A stretch of DNA of 11,227 nucleotides from Lautropia sp. (lineage in GTDB: Bacteria > Pseudomonadota > Gammaproteobacteria > Burkholderiales > Burkholderiaceae_E): positions 1 to 11,227 of the forward strand of contig JACCRJ010000495.1 of assembly GCA_013813615.1 (NCBI GenBank). The letters are read 5' to 3'. Shown one piece after another: positions 1 through 5,580 of this stretch (its first letter is position 1; each line of letters starts with the position of its first letter). A program made the translations under genes and the position numbers. The notes below the pieces were generated by a model. That model was not told where the DNA came from, ran no database searches, and was given only the letters and a program-made list of their open reading frames with translations.

Positions 1-271
1 GCTGAGGGCCCCAGTTGTACTCGCCGGTCACGAAGACGAAGGCGTTGGCGCCGCGTATCTTCTGCGCCAGCGCCTCCATCGCCGCCGGGGCCTTGCCTTC
101 CGGGTACTCCTTGTACATGCGGTCCAGTATCGGCAGGTCGATCGCCTTTGCGTCCACCAGTTCGGCTTCGGCGCCGCGTCCCCGCAGGCCGGCGACCAGG
201 TAGTTCGCCAGGCGTACCCCCATGCGGTCGATGCGGTAGGAGCCGTAGCACACCAGGACCTTGTCAGCCAT
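1..271 (-). CDS. NADPH-dependent FMN reductase family protein (partial, C-terminus outside window)
   Basis: Ninety residues of a flavodoxin-fold reductase are visible; the gene leaves the window at base 1. The N-terminus has a beta-strand followed by a phosphate-binding loop (KVLVCYGSYR, residues 4-13). Further on, FVFVTGEYNWGP near residues 79-90 matches the conserved P-x-Y-N/E-Y-N-W region of FMN_red proteins, which lies over the flavin ring. Members of this family use NAD(P)H to reduce FMN, quinones, azo compounds or metals in the cytoplasm; the substrate cannot be told from this fragment. The ATG is supported by a GGAG Shine-Dalgarno sequence about seven bases upstream. It is divergent from the serine hydrolase gene to its right. 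Family assignment is fairly sure; specific function is unknown. Confidence 0.8.
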   Translation of the reverse strand, partial: MADKVLVCYGSYRIDRMGVRLANYLVAGLRGRGAEAELVDAKAIDLPILDRMYKEYPEGKAPAAMEALAQKIRGANAFVFVTGEYNWGPQ

Positions 272-538
272 GTAACACTCCGCTATCGGCAGACGGGCCG
301 GCCGTAGTGCCTGCAAGGTTGAAGAATCAGGAGAGAGAGGAGAGAGAGGAGAAAGAGGAGAAAGAGGAGAAAGAGGAGAAAGACTACAGCATCGGACTGC
401 CCCGAATGCACCAGTTGGCACTGGTCTCCTCGACTGACCGGCACCGCGCTGCACCTTCCCAGGCGAGCCACCCGGGCGTATTCTTCTCGTCCGCGAGCGG
501 CGTGCGCGTCGCCGATAACAGAAGTCACGGAGACAGCC
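272..538. other. Intergenic region between divergent genes
   Basis: This 267-base gap separates the start of the FMN reductase gene from the serine hydrolase gene. It holds a 54-bp purine tandem repeat (330-383) and a small perfect inverted repeat (410-425, arms ACCAGT/ACTGGT, four-base loop). I found no convincing -35/-10 pair for either gene and no supported small ORF. Confidence 0.6.
330..383 (+). repeat. Six-copy 9-bp pure-purine tandem repeat
   Basis: Six uninterrupted 9-bp units lie head to tail: two copies of GGAGAGAGA, then four of GGAGAAAGA. All bases from 329 to 383 are purines on the plus strand. The array contains mirror-symmetric stretches such as AGAGGAGAAAGAGGAGA, the kind of sequence known to be able to form intramolecular triplex DNA. 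Each unit also carries a GGAG core that resembles a Shine-Dalgarno sequence. The copies are perfect within each type, which suggests recent expansion by slippage. No function can be assigned. Confidence 0.95.
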
Positions 539-1819
539 ATGGGCATGGATCGAAGGGCATTTCTGCACGCAACCGCTGCAATGGCGGCATTCGGTGGCGC
601 AGGCGCCAGCCTCGCCCAGACGCCGCAAGGCGGCGCCGTCAGGATCGACGCCGCCGGACTCAAACCGAAGGCCGACAGCATCCTCGATTCCGGTGTCACC
701 TCCGGCGACGTGCCCGGCGTCGTGGCGGCTGCCACCGATCGCGACGGCTTGATCTACCAGGGCGCCTTCGGCTCCCGGGTCCTCGGCACGGGCAGCATGA
801 TGACGACCGATACCGTCTTCTGGATCGCGTCGATGACCAAAGCCGTCACCGGCATGGCGGCGATGCAACTGGTCGAGCAGGGGCGGCTTTCCCTGGACGA
901 CCCGGCCGGCAAGATCCTGCCGGCGCTGGCCGAGGTGCAGGTGCTGGACGGCTGGGATGGCGACACGCCACGGCTGCGCGCGCCGAAGCGGCCGGTCACG
1001 CTACGCCACCTGCTGACGCACACGGCCGGGTTTTCCTACAGCCTCTGGAATCCGGACATCGGGAAATTCGAGAAGGTCAGGAACTTACCGGACATCGTCA
1101 CCTGCAAGAACGACGCGCTCAAGACGCCCTTGGTCGCGGATCCCGGCGAAGCCTGGAACTACGGTATCAACATCGACTTCGCGGGCAAGATGGTCGAAGC
1201 GGTGAGCGGCATGCGGCTGGGGGAGTACATGGCGAAGAACATGTTCGGCCCGATGGGCATGAACAGCACCGGCTTCAGGATCACGCCGGACATGCGCGCA
1301 CGGCTTGCGAAGGTCCACCAGCGCAGCGATGCCGGCAAGCTCGCGCCGATCGACCTGGAACTGCCGCAGGATCCGGAGTTTGAAATGGGCGGCGGCGGCC
1401 TCTATTCCACCGCCGGCGACTACCTCGCCTTCGTGCGGATGATGCTGAACGAAGGCAAGGTCAACGGTAACCAGGTCCTCAAGCCGCAGACGGTCGCGGA
1501 GATGTCCCGAAACAGCATGGGCAACATCAAGGTCACGATGCTGAAAACCGCCGTTCCTTCGGCGACCAACGATGCCGAATTCTTTCCGGGCATGCCGAAG
1601 AACTGGAGCCTGAGCTTCATGATCAACGAGCAGGAAGCGCCCACCGGCCGCAGCCCCGGCAGTCTCGCCTGGGCGGGCCTGGCCAACACCTACTACTGGA
1701 TCGACCAGAAGAAGGGCGTCGGCGGCGTCTACCTGTCGCAGATCCTGCCGTTCGCCGACGCCAAGGCACTGCCGCATTTCTACGCATTCGAGAAGGCGGT
1801 CTACCAGGCACTGGCCTAG
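539..1819 (+). CDS. Tat-exported serine hydrolase, beta-lactamase/esterase (class C-like) family
   Basis: A 426-residue serine hydrolase of the beta-lactamase/penicillin-binding fold. The N-terminus carries a twin-arginine signal (RRAFL at residues 5-9, then an Ala/Gly-rich hydrophobic stretch ending near SLAQ at 24-27), so it probably acts in the periplasm. The catalytic S-x-x-K motif is SMTK at 98-101, giving Ser98 and Lys101. HLLTHTAG (157-164) is a typical family signature. Tyr208 in WNYGIN is the likely catalytic tyrosine. The usual K-T-G box is replaced by WAG (378-380), as in EstB-type esterases. It is therefore more likely an esterase or other hydrolase than a true beta-lactamase; the substrate is unknown. 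The ATG has a GGAG sequence about seven bases upstream. It converges on the membrane gene to its right and has no evident operon partner. Confidence 0.88.
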   Translation: MGMDRRAFLHATAAMAAFGGAGASLAQTPQGGAVRIDAAGLKPKADSILDSGVTSGDVPGVVAAATDRDGLIYQGAFGSRVLGTGSMMTTDTVFWIASMTKAVTGMAAMQLVEQGRLSLDDPAGKILPALAEVQVLDGWDGDTPRLRAPKRPVTLRHLLTHTAGFSYSLWNPDIGKFEKVRNLPDIVTCKNDALKTPLVADPGEAWNYGINIDFAGKMVEAVSGMRLGEYMAKNMFGPMGMNSTGFRITPDMRARLAKVHQRSDAGKLAPIDLELPQDPEFEMGGGGLYSTAGDYLAFVRMMLNEGKVNGNQVLKPQTVAEMSRNSMGNIKVTMLKTAVPSATNDAEFFPGMPKNWSLSFMINEQEAPTGRSPGSLAWAGLANTYYWIDQKKGVGGVYLSQILPFADAKALPHFYAFEKAVYQALA

Positions 1820-1871
1820 AAGCCTTCTGCGCCCGTTCTGCGCCCCAGCTCTGTGCCCGCTTTACACCTGC

Positions 1872-2699
1872 TCAGACGGGCGCCCGCAGACCCCAGGCGA
1901 GCAGGACAGCGAACAACGCTGTGTAGGCCAGCGCGGCAGACCACACCAGCGTCTTTGCCCGCCTGATTCCGAGGGCGGCGGCAGCGAAACCTGTCATCGG
2001 CAGCACCTGCTCGGAATGAATGCCGACGAAATGTGCCGGCCGCAGGTCCCCGCCGCCCAGGGACCAGCCGAACAGCGGCACGGTTGCGCCCCCGCTGGGC
2101 GGCTGCAGCCCAGACAGCAGGCTCCCGACGCCGGCGCCGAAAGCGAACGTCAGAACCAGGCCGAGCATGACCGCCTGCCGGTATGCCTGCGGCTGGGTCG
2201 GGTCCGGATGACGGTACAGCTGCCATGCGAGTATCGGCTGTGTCACCGTCAGCACGAACGCGCCGATCCCCATCAGCGCATACATCGTCATATGGTATGC
2301 ATCGCCGATGTTGTAGTGCGATCCCTGCCCCAGTGCCGCCTGCAGCGTGATGTACGACAGCTCGAAGCTGCCGGAGCCGATCAGGAGCCAGACGATCCAG
2401 CTCATCGCTCTGCCGTGACGCTGTGCCGCAGGAAGGAGACCGGCGAACCAGGCGGTGGTCAGCGCCAGCACCGCGATGGAAAACGCGAACTTCATCGGCT
2501 TGATCCAGACGTTGGCGTCCCGCAGGACGCGGTCGTCGATTCCCCATGCAAGAGCCATCGGCACCAGCAGCGCCAGCAGCAGCGCGGCGAACGCCGCGAG
2601 CCGCGGCTCGCGCGCCCACAGCTCCGCCGGCCAGCGGCGCAGCGGGATGAAGACCTGAAAACGGGGGGAAACGTCCGCGTTGAGAGTCAGTGCATTCAT
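1872..2699 (-). CDS. Seven-helix integral membrane protein, family not recognised
   Basis: A 275-residue protein with about seven hydrophobic helices (roughly 33-53, 67-90, 98-118, 137-160, 175-197, 223-243 and 249-270), so an inner-membrane protein. I do not recognise a named domain. Polar residues in or near the helices stand out: WIKPMKFA (65-72), Glu113, His128, His136, and two histidines in HFVGIHSEQVLP (223-234). They could bind a metal, heme or quinone, but that is speculation. No signal peptide or soluble domain is visible. It lies 75 bases downstream of, and on the same strand as, the ABA4-like gene, with no terminator between, so the two are probably co-transcribed and controlled by the divergent TetR gene. 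Only a weak GAG-type ribosome binding site precedes the ATG. Confidence 0.8.
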   Translation of the reverse strand: MNALTLNADVSPRFQVFIPLRRWPAELWAREPRLAAFAALLLALLVPMALAWGIDDRVLRDANVWIKPMKFAFSIAVLALTTAWFAGLLPAAQRHGRAMSWIVWLLIGSGSFELSYITLQAALGQGSHYNIGDAYHMTMYALMGIGAFVLTVTQPILAWQLYRHPDPTQPQAYRQAVMLGLVLTFAFGAGVGSLLSGLQPPSGGATVPLFGWSLGGGDLRPAHFVGIHSEQVLPMTGFAAAALGIRRAKTLVWSAALAYTALFAVLLAWGLRAPV

Positions 2700-2774
2700 G
2701 ATGGTTTGCTCGACGGTAGCGTTGAAGTAAGCAGCAGGGGAGTTCGAAACCAGAAGGGAAGATCGAGGAACCCG

Positions 2775-3239
2775 TTAGCCCGGCTGCGGCACGAGGCGCC
2801 GCCGCCACAGCACCCGGAGGAGCGCGTAGGCGAGAAGGCCGGCCGGGCCGAACATGAAGGTCAGCGCCAGCAAGGGCAGCACCAGCAGGTGCGGAATGCC
2901 GAGCTCGCCGGCGCGTTCCGCGATCCACGCGCCGACGAAAAGATCGAACGCCAGGAAGTGCAGCCAGCCCGCGGTCAGCAGCTCCGGGACCGCGAACAGG
3001 CGCTGGACGGCCTCGAGCGAGTCATACCCACCTCCTGCCATTCCGGTCGCCGCGAAGAGCGCGGCATAGATCACGGCAAGGAGCAGCGGCACGAGCAGCC
3101 CGCTGACCATGCGCACCCGGTGCGACCAGGAGGCGCGGTACGGCGATGCCGCCAGCGCCAGCCAGGAAAGCATGGCCAGCCCGCTCGCCAGGGAGAAGAG
3201 GAGGCGGGGATCGACGGGAAAGACGGGCGCGACGGGCAT
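2775..3239 (-). CDS. ABA4-like (DUF4281) membrane protein
   Basis: A 154-residue protein with about four hydrophobic helices (12-32, 45-65, 88-107 and 116-143). It matches the ABA4-like/DUF4281 family through SLEAVQRLFAVPELLTAGW (74-92), the adjacent HFLAFDLFVGAWIA (94-107), GIPH (114-117) and FMFGPAGLLAY (128-138). Plant ABA4 is needed for neoxanthin formation; the role of bacterial members is not established, and no carotenoid gene is nearby. A GGAG ribosome binding site lies eight bases before the ATG. It is the first gene of a probable two-gene minus-strand operon and is divergent from the TetR gene across an inverted-repeat operator. Family assignment is confident, function unknown. Confidence 0.85.
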   Translation of the reverse strand: MPVAPVFPVDPRLLFSLASGLAMLSWLALAASPYRASWSHRVRMVSGLLVPLLLAVIYAALFAATGMAGGGYDSLEAVQRLFAVPELLTAGWLHFLAFDLFVGAWIAERAGELGIPHLLVLPLLALTFMFGPAGLLAYALLRVLWRRRLVPQPG

Positions 3240-3259
3240 GGCTGGCTCCGGTTAACTGA

Positions 3260-3301
3260 ACACTGTCAAGATAGGACGATAAGGTAAAATCTATACAGTG
3301 T
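3260..3301. promoter_or_regulatory. Inverted-repeat operator in the TetR / ABA4-like divergent region
   Basis: Two arms face each other: ACACTGTCAAGAT (3260-3272) and ATCTATACAGTGT (3289-3301). The outer seven bases (ACACTGT/ACAGTGT) are exact reverse complements and the match continues at AGAT after a two-base break. The arms sit between a TetR-family gene and its divergent neighbour and overlap the predicted promoters. By analogy with other TetR regulators, this is the probable binding site for repressing both directions. The arm centres are about 29 bases apart, so each arm may hold its own dimer, or the repeat may bind a pair of dimers. Confidence 0.65.
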
Positions 3302-3304
3302 CAA
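3276..3304 (-). promoter_or_regulatory. Predicted sigma-70 promoter for the ABA4-like operon
   Basis: On the minus strand a perfect TTGACA (-35, bases 3304 down to 3299) is followed after 17 bases by TATCGT (-10, four of six consensus matches). The -35 box overlaps the right arm of the inverted repeat, so a bound TetR protein would block it. On the plus strand TAAAAT (3285-3290) is a plausible -10 for the TetR gene, but I see no good -35 for it. Confidence 0.55.
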
Positions 3305-3347
3305 GTTCTCCTCGTTCGTTCCCCCTTATCCGCACGCACCGACCGCC

Positions 3348-4118
3348 ATGGCAAGATCCCCTTCCCCGCGCAACGTCAAACCAGCCCCTGCTCGCGCTTC
3401 GCGAAGCGATCCCTCCGCAGCGCCGCAGCCCGCATCGAGCAACGCCACCCTTGCGGAGCGCAGCGGCTATCACCACGGCGCACTTCGGGAGGCGCTGATC
3501 GAGGCGTCCGAATCCCTGCTGGCGGAACGCGGACTCGAAGGGTTCTCGCTCCGCGAGGTGGCGCGCCGTTCCGGCGTCTCGCCCGCCGCACCGGCGCATC
3601 ACTTCGGCGACGCAGCCGGCCTGCTCGCTGCCGTGGCAGCCAATGCATTCGAGGGGCTGGCGGCGGCCCTCGAAGCAGGCAACCGCCGAGGCGGTGACGA
3701 TCCGGTCGCGCGCCTGCGCGAACAGGGCGTGGGCTACGTGGGTTTCGCGCTGCGCTACCCCGGGCGCTTCGGCCTGATGTTCCGAACCGGCCTGGTGAAG
3801 GACGAGGCGCTCGCACGCTGCGGGGATGGCGCCTTCGGCAAGCTGGAGCAGGGGGTGCGCGACCTGTACGCGGTACCCGCAGGCGAGCCGCTCGAGCCGG
3901 CGCAATGGCTAAGGCTGCTGTCGACCTGGTCGGTGGTGCACGGCTTCGCGCACCTGGCGCTGGCAGGCCAGTTCGACCGCTTCGCCCCCGGCGGCAGGGA
4001 AGCGCTCCTGCGAACCATGCTCGCGCCGATGCTCGAGCAGCTCCTGGCGCCATTCAGGCCGGGCAGCCCCGCGCCAGCGCCCGCAGGCCGCAAGAAGGCA
4101 AAGCGGCCAGGAGACTGA
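3348..4118 (+). CDS. TetR/AcrR family transcriptional regulator with WHG-type C-terminal domain
   Basis: A 256-residue DNA-binding regulator. Residues 41-87 form the TetR N-terminal domain, starting YHHGALREALIEAS; the helix-turn-helix FSLREVARRSGVSPAAPAHHF spans 66-86. The C-terminal ligand domain contains WSVVHGFAHL (194-203), the signature of the WHG family. Residues 1-38 are an Ala/Pro/Arg/Ser-rich extension longer than usual, and 237-256 form a basic tail (GRKKAKRPGD). No Shine-Dalgarno sequence precedes the ATG, and I found no better in-frame start, so the true N-terminus is uncertain. It is divergent from the ABA4-like gene and probably represses that operon and itself through the inverted repeat between them. 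The inducer is unknown. Confidence 0.88.
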   Translation: MARSPSPRNVKPAPARASRSDPSAAPQPASSNATLAERSGYHHGALREALIEASESLLAERGLEGFSLREVARRSGVSPAAPAHHFGDAAGLLAAVAANAFEGLAAALEAGNRRGGDDPVARLREQGVGYVGFALRYPGRFGLMFRTGLVKDEALARCGDGAFGKLEQGVRDLYAVPAGEPLEPAQWLRLLSTWSVVHGFAHLALAGQFDRFAPGGREALLRTMLAPMLEQLLAPFRPGSPAPAPAGRKKAKRPGD

Positions 4119-4365
4119 TCCGGTCAGGGCTCCTCGCCCGGCCGGCTGCGTCCGATCGTCCCCGCGAGCATTTCAGCCGAAGAGCTCGCAGGCGGGGCGC
4201 TGGGGTCAAAGGCCGACTTGTCCTGAGTCACGCGGCCGATTGGGGCACGACCCGCCGGGCTGGCTTGTATGATTGAGGGCTCCCCCCGGATCGACTGCGG
4301 GAACCGCCACGCCCCCCACCCGCCGGAGGCGACTCGCCAGAACCGCCGCCTTGCCTGGAGCACCC
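4119..4365. other. Intergenic region before the FAH-family gene
   Basis: This 247-base gap lies between two co-directional genes. The only promoter-like element I see is TATGAT at 4268-4273, which lacks a -35 box at proper spacing. I see no terminator hairpin with a T-tract after the TetR gene and no supported small ORF. Confidence 0.4.
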
Positions 4366-5061
4366 ATGAACTACGTCTTTCCCCTACCCCCTGCGGTTTC
4401 GATCCCGGTTCACGGCACCGAGCAACGCTTTCCGGTGCGGCGCATCTACTGCGTCGGCCGCAACTATGTCGAGCACGCGAAGGAGATGGGCTTCACCGGC
4501 CGCGAGCCTCCCTTCTTCTTCATGAAGCCTGCCGACGCAATCGTCTATGTGCCGCACGGCGAGACCGGCAGCATCCGTTATCCGCTCGGCACCAGCAGCC
4601 TGCACCACGAGATCGAAATGGTGGTGGCGATCGGCAAGGGGGGAGAAAAGATCGCCGCCGCCGACGCCGCCGCCCACGTCTTCGGCTATGCGGTCGGACT
4701 CGACATGACCCGGCGCGACCTGCAGGGTGAGGCAAAAAAGGCCGGGCGTCCCTGGGAGATCGGCAAGGGCTTCGACCAGTCGGCGCCGATCGGCCCCATC
4801 CATCCCGTGAGCAAGACCGGGTGGATGGAGGAGGGCGAAATCTCGCTGCTGGTCAACGGCAAGCTGACCCAGCAGAGCACCATCGACAAGCTCATCTGGA
4901 ACGTCGCCGAAACCATCGAGCACCTTTCGTCCTATTGGGCGCTCGCCCCCGGCGACCTGATCTTCTCCGGCACGCCCGAGGGCGTCGCAGCCGTGGTGCG
5001 GGGCGACCTGATGGTCGGCAGCGTGAGCGGCCTCGGCGAACTCAAGGTGAAGGTGGCTTGA
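4366..5061 (+). CDS. Fumarylacetoacetate hydrolase family protein
   Basis: A 231-residue cytoplasmic enzyme of the FAH fold, close in length to single-domain members such as YcgM and fumarylpyruvate hydrolases. IYCVGRNYVEHAKEMG (27-42) and PPFFFMKPADAIV (48-60) open the domain. Glu82 and Glu84 in LHHEIEM with Asp113 in GLDMTRRDLQ form the expected divalent-metal site. IFSGTPEGVAAV (199-210) is the conserved C-terminal loop. Family members cleave carbon-carbon bonds or decarboxylate beta-diketo acids; the substrate is not evident and no aromatic-degradation genes are adjacent. The ATG at 4366 is preferred because GGAG lies about seven bases upstream and the family homology begins just after it. 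The reading frame extends upstream to a TTG near 4273, but the added residues are low-complexity Arg/Pro. It ends 42 bases before the chelatase gene. Confidence 0.88.
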   Translation: MNYVFPLPPAVSIPVHGTEQRFPVRRIYCVGRNYVEHAKEMGFTGREPPFFFMKPADAIVYVPHGETGSIRYPLGTSSLHHEIEMVVAIGKGGEKIAAADAAAHVFGYAVGLDMTRRDLQGEAKKAGRPWEIGKGFDQSAPIGPIHPVSKTGWMEEGEISLLVNGKLTQQSTIDKLIWNVAETIEHLSSYWALAPGDLIFSGTPEGVAAVVRGDLMVGSVSGLGELKVKVA

Positions 5062-5103
5062 GCGCGCCTGGCTGGATGTCGTGAGCACTGGCGCCTGCCC
5101 CTC

Positions 5104-5544
5104 GTGAACCCGGCCGCTTCCGCGCCGCAGGCGACGGTCTTCTTCTGCCACGGGTCGCGCGACCCGCAATGGCGCGCGCCTTTCGACCTGCTCGCTGCCG
5201 CCTACCAGGCCCGGGTGCCGCAGCAGCAGGTGCGGCTGGCGTTCCTGGAACTGATGACACCCGAGCTTCCCGCGGTGCTGGCGGAACTGGCCGCCGCGGG
5301 TGTCGGCCGCGCCCGGATCGTCCCGATCTTTCTCGCGCCCGGTGCGCACACCCGCCGCGATCTGCCGGCGCTGGTAGCGCAAGCCCGGCGGGATTGCCCG
5401 CACCTGCAGGTGGAAATCCTGCCGACCCTGCTGGAGTCGGAGGTGCTGCGCGCTTCAGTGGTCGATGCGCTCCAATCTGCACTGGAAGCCGGTCCACTGG
5501 AAGCGGTCATAACCCAGGCTCATAACGTCACGCCGATAAAGTAG
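5104..5544 (+). CDS. cbiX: CbiX-type sirohydrochlorin chelatase
   Basis: A 146-residue small-form CbiX/SirB chelatase that inserts a metal into sirohydrochlorin. VFFCHGSRDP (12-21) supplies the first metal-binding histidine (His16). FLELMTPELP (48-57) and IFLAPGAHTRRDLP (75-88) supply the second (His82) and the conserved core. The length fits the single-domain form, which acts as a homodimer. Because it precedes a siroheme-dependent sulfite reductase, the likely metal is iron for siroheme rather than cobalt. The start is GTG, with no ATG at a sensible position and no good Shine-Dalgarno sequence. The last codons include a 15/14-bp imperfect tandem repeat (5480-5508) and overlap possible CysB-type half-sites. 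Confidence 0.87.
   Translation: MNPAASAPQATVFFCHGSRDPQWRAPFDLLAAAYQARVPQQQVRLAFLELMTPELPAVLAELAAAGVGRARIVPIFLAPGAHTRRDLPALVAQARRDCPHLQVEILPTLLESEVLRASVVDALQSALEAGPLEAVITQAHNVTPIK
5480..5508 (+). repeat. Imperfect tandem duplication in the 3' end of cbiX
   Basis: CACTGGAAGCCGGTC (5480-5494) is followed directly by CACTGGAAGCGGTC (5495-5508), identical apart from one missing C. The copies are therefore read in different phases. This looks like a local duplication that altered the C-terminal end of the chelatase. Confidence 0.7.
5509..5540 (+). promoter_or_regulatory. Possible CysB-type half-site array upstream of the rhodanese/sulfite reductase genes
   Basis: ATAAC occurs at 5509-5513 and 5522-5526 and ATAAA at 5536-5540, spaced 13 and 14 bases apart in otherwise GC-rich DNA. 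LysR activators such as CysB bind AT-rich repeats just upstream of the promoter. A CysB-type gene ends this cluster, so these could be its sites. The match is short and rests on spacing and context only. Confidence 0.3.
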
Positions 5545-5545
5545 T

Positions 5546-5573
5546 TTGAACGTCATCGGGGCGGGACTATCCT
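5546..5573 (+). promoter_or_regulatory. Possible promoter for the rhodanese/sulfite reductase operon
   Basis: TTGAAC (5546-5551) and TATCCT (5568-5573), separated by 16 bases, each match the sigma-70 consensus at four of six positions. Transcription would begin close to the ATG at 5581. The candidate is weak, as expected for an activator-dependent promoter. Confidence 0.3.
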
Positions 5574-5577
5574 GCCC
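5559..5577 (+). promoter_or_regulatory. Short GC hairpin just before the rhodanese start
   Basis: GGGCGGG (5559-5565), a five-base ACTAT loop and CCTGCCC (5571-5577) form a seven-pair stem with one G-U pair. It ends three bases before the ATG at 5581. It is not followed by a T-tract, so it is not a standard terminator. It could limit ribosome access, or be a chance feature of the promoter region. Confidence 0.4.
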
Positions 5578-5580
5578 AGG

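Noticed and set aside
410..425. Hairpin ACCAGT-TGGC-ACTGGT as a terminator
   Set aside because: The stem is only six pairs and no T-tract follows in either direction. No gene ends nearby.
148..1383. A 411-codon plus-strand frame spanning the purine repeat and the serine hydrolase
   Set aside because: It is Arg-rich, out of frame with the clear hydrolase and has no domain. The Glu/Lys stretch merely translates the 9-bp repeat.
1825..1845. Direct repeat of TTCTGCGCCC between convergent genes
   Set aside because: Two short copies 11 bases apart in GC-rich DNA; no hairpin or T-tract, so no role can be supported.
1816..2928. A 370-codon minus-strand frame overlapping the seven-helix gene
   Set aside because: It is a shifted frame of two real membrane genes and has the Arg/Ala/Gly composition of a shadow.
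2016..3287. A 423-codon plus-strand frame opposite the membrane pair
   Set aside because: The opposite strand has coherent helices and the ABA4-like signature. This frame is Arg/Gln-rich without homology features.
4268..4273. TATGAT as a promoter for the FAH-family gene
   Set aside because: No -35 element at 16-18 bases; TTGGGG lies 22 bases upstream, which is too far. It was kept only as a remark in the intergenic entry.
5062..5103. Riboswitch or attenuator before cbiX
   Set aside because: Only 42 bases are available and no conserved fold or stem is visible.
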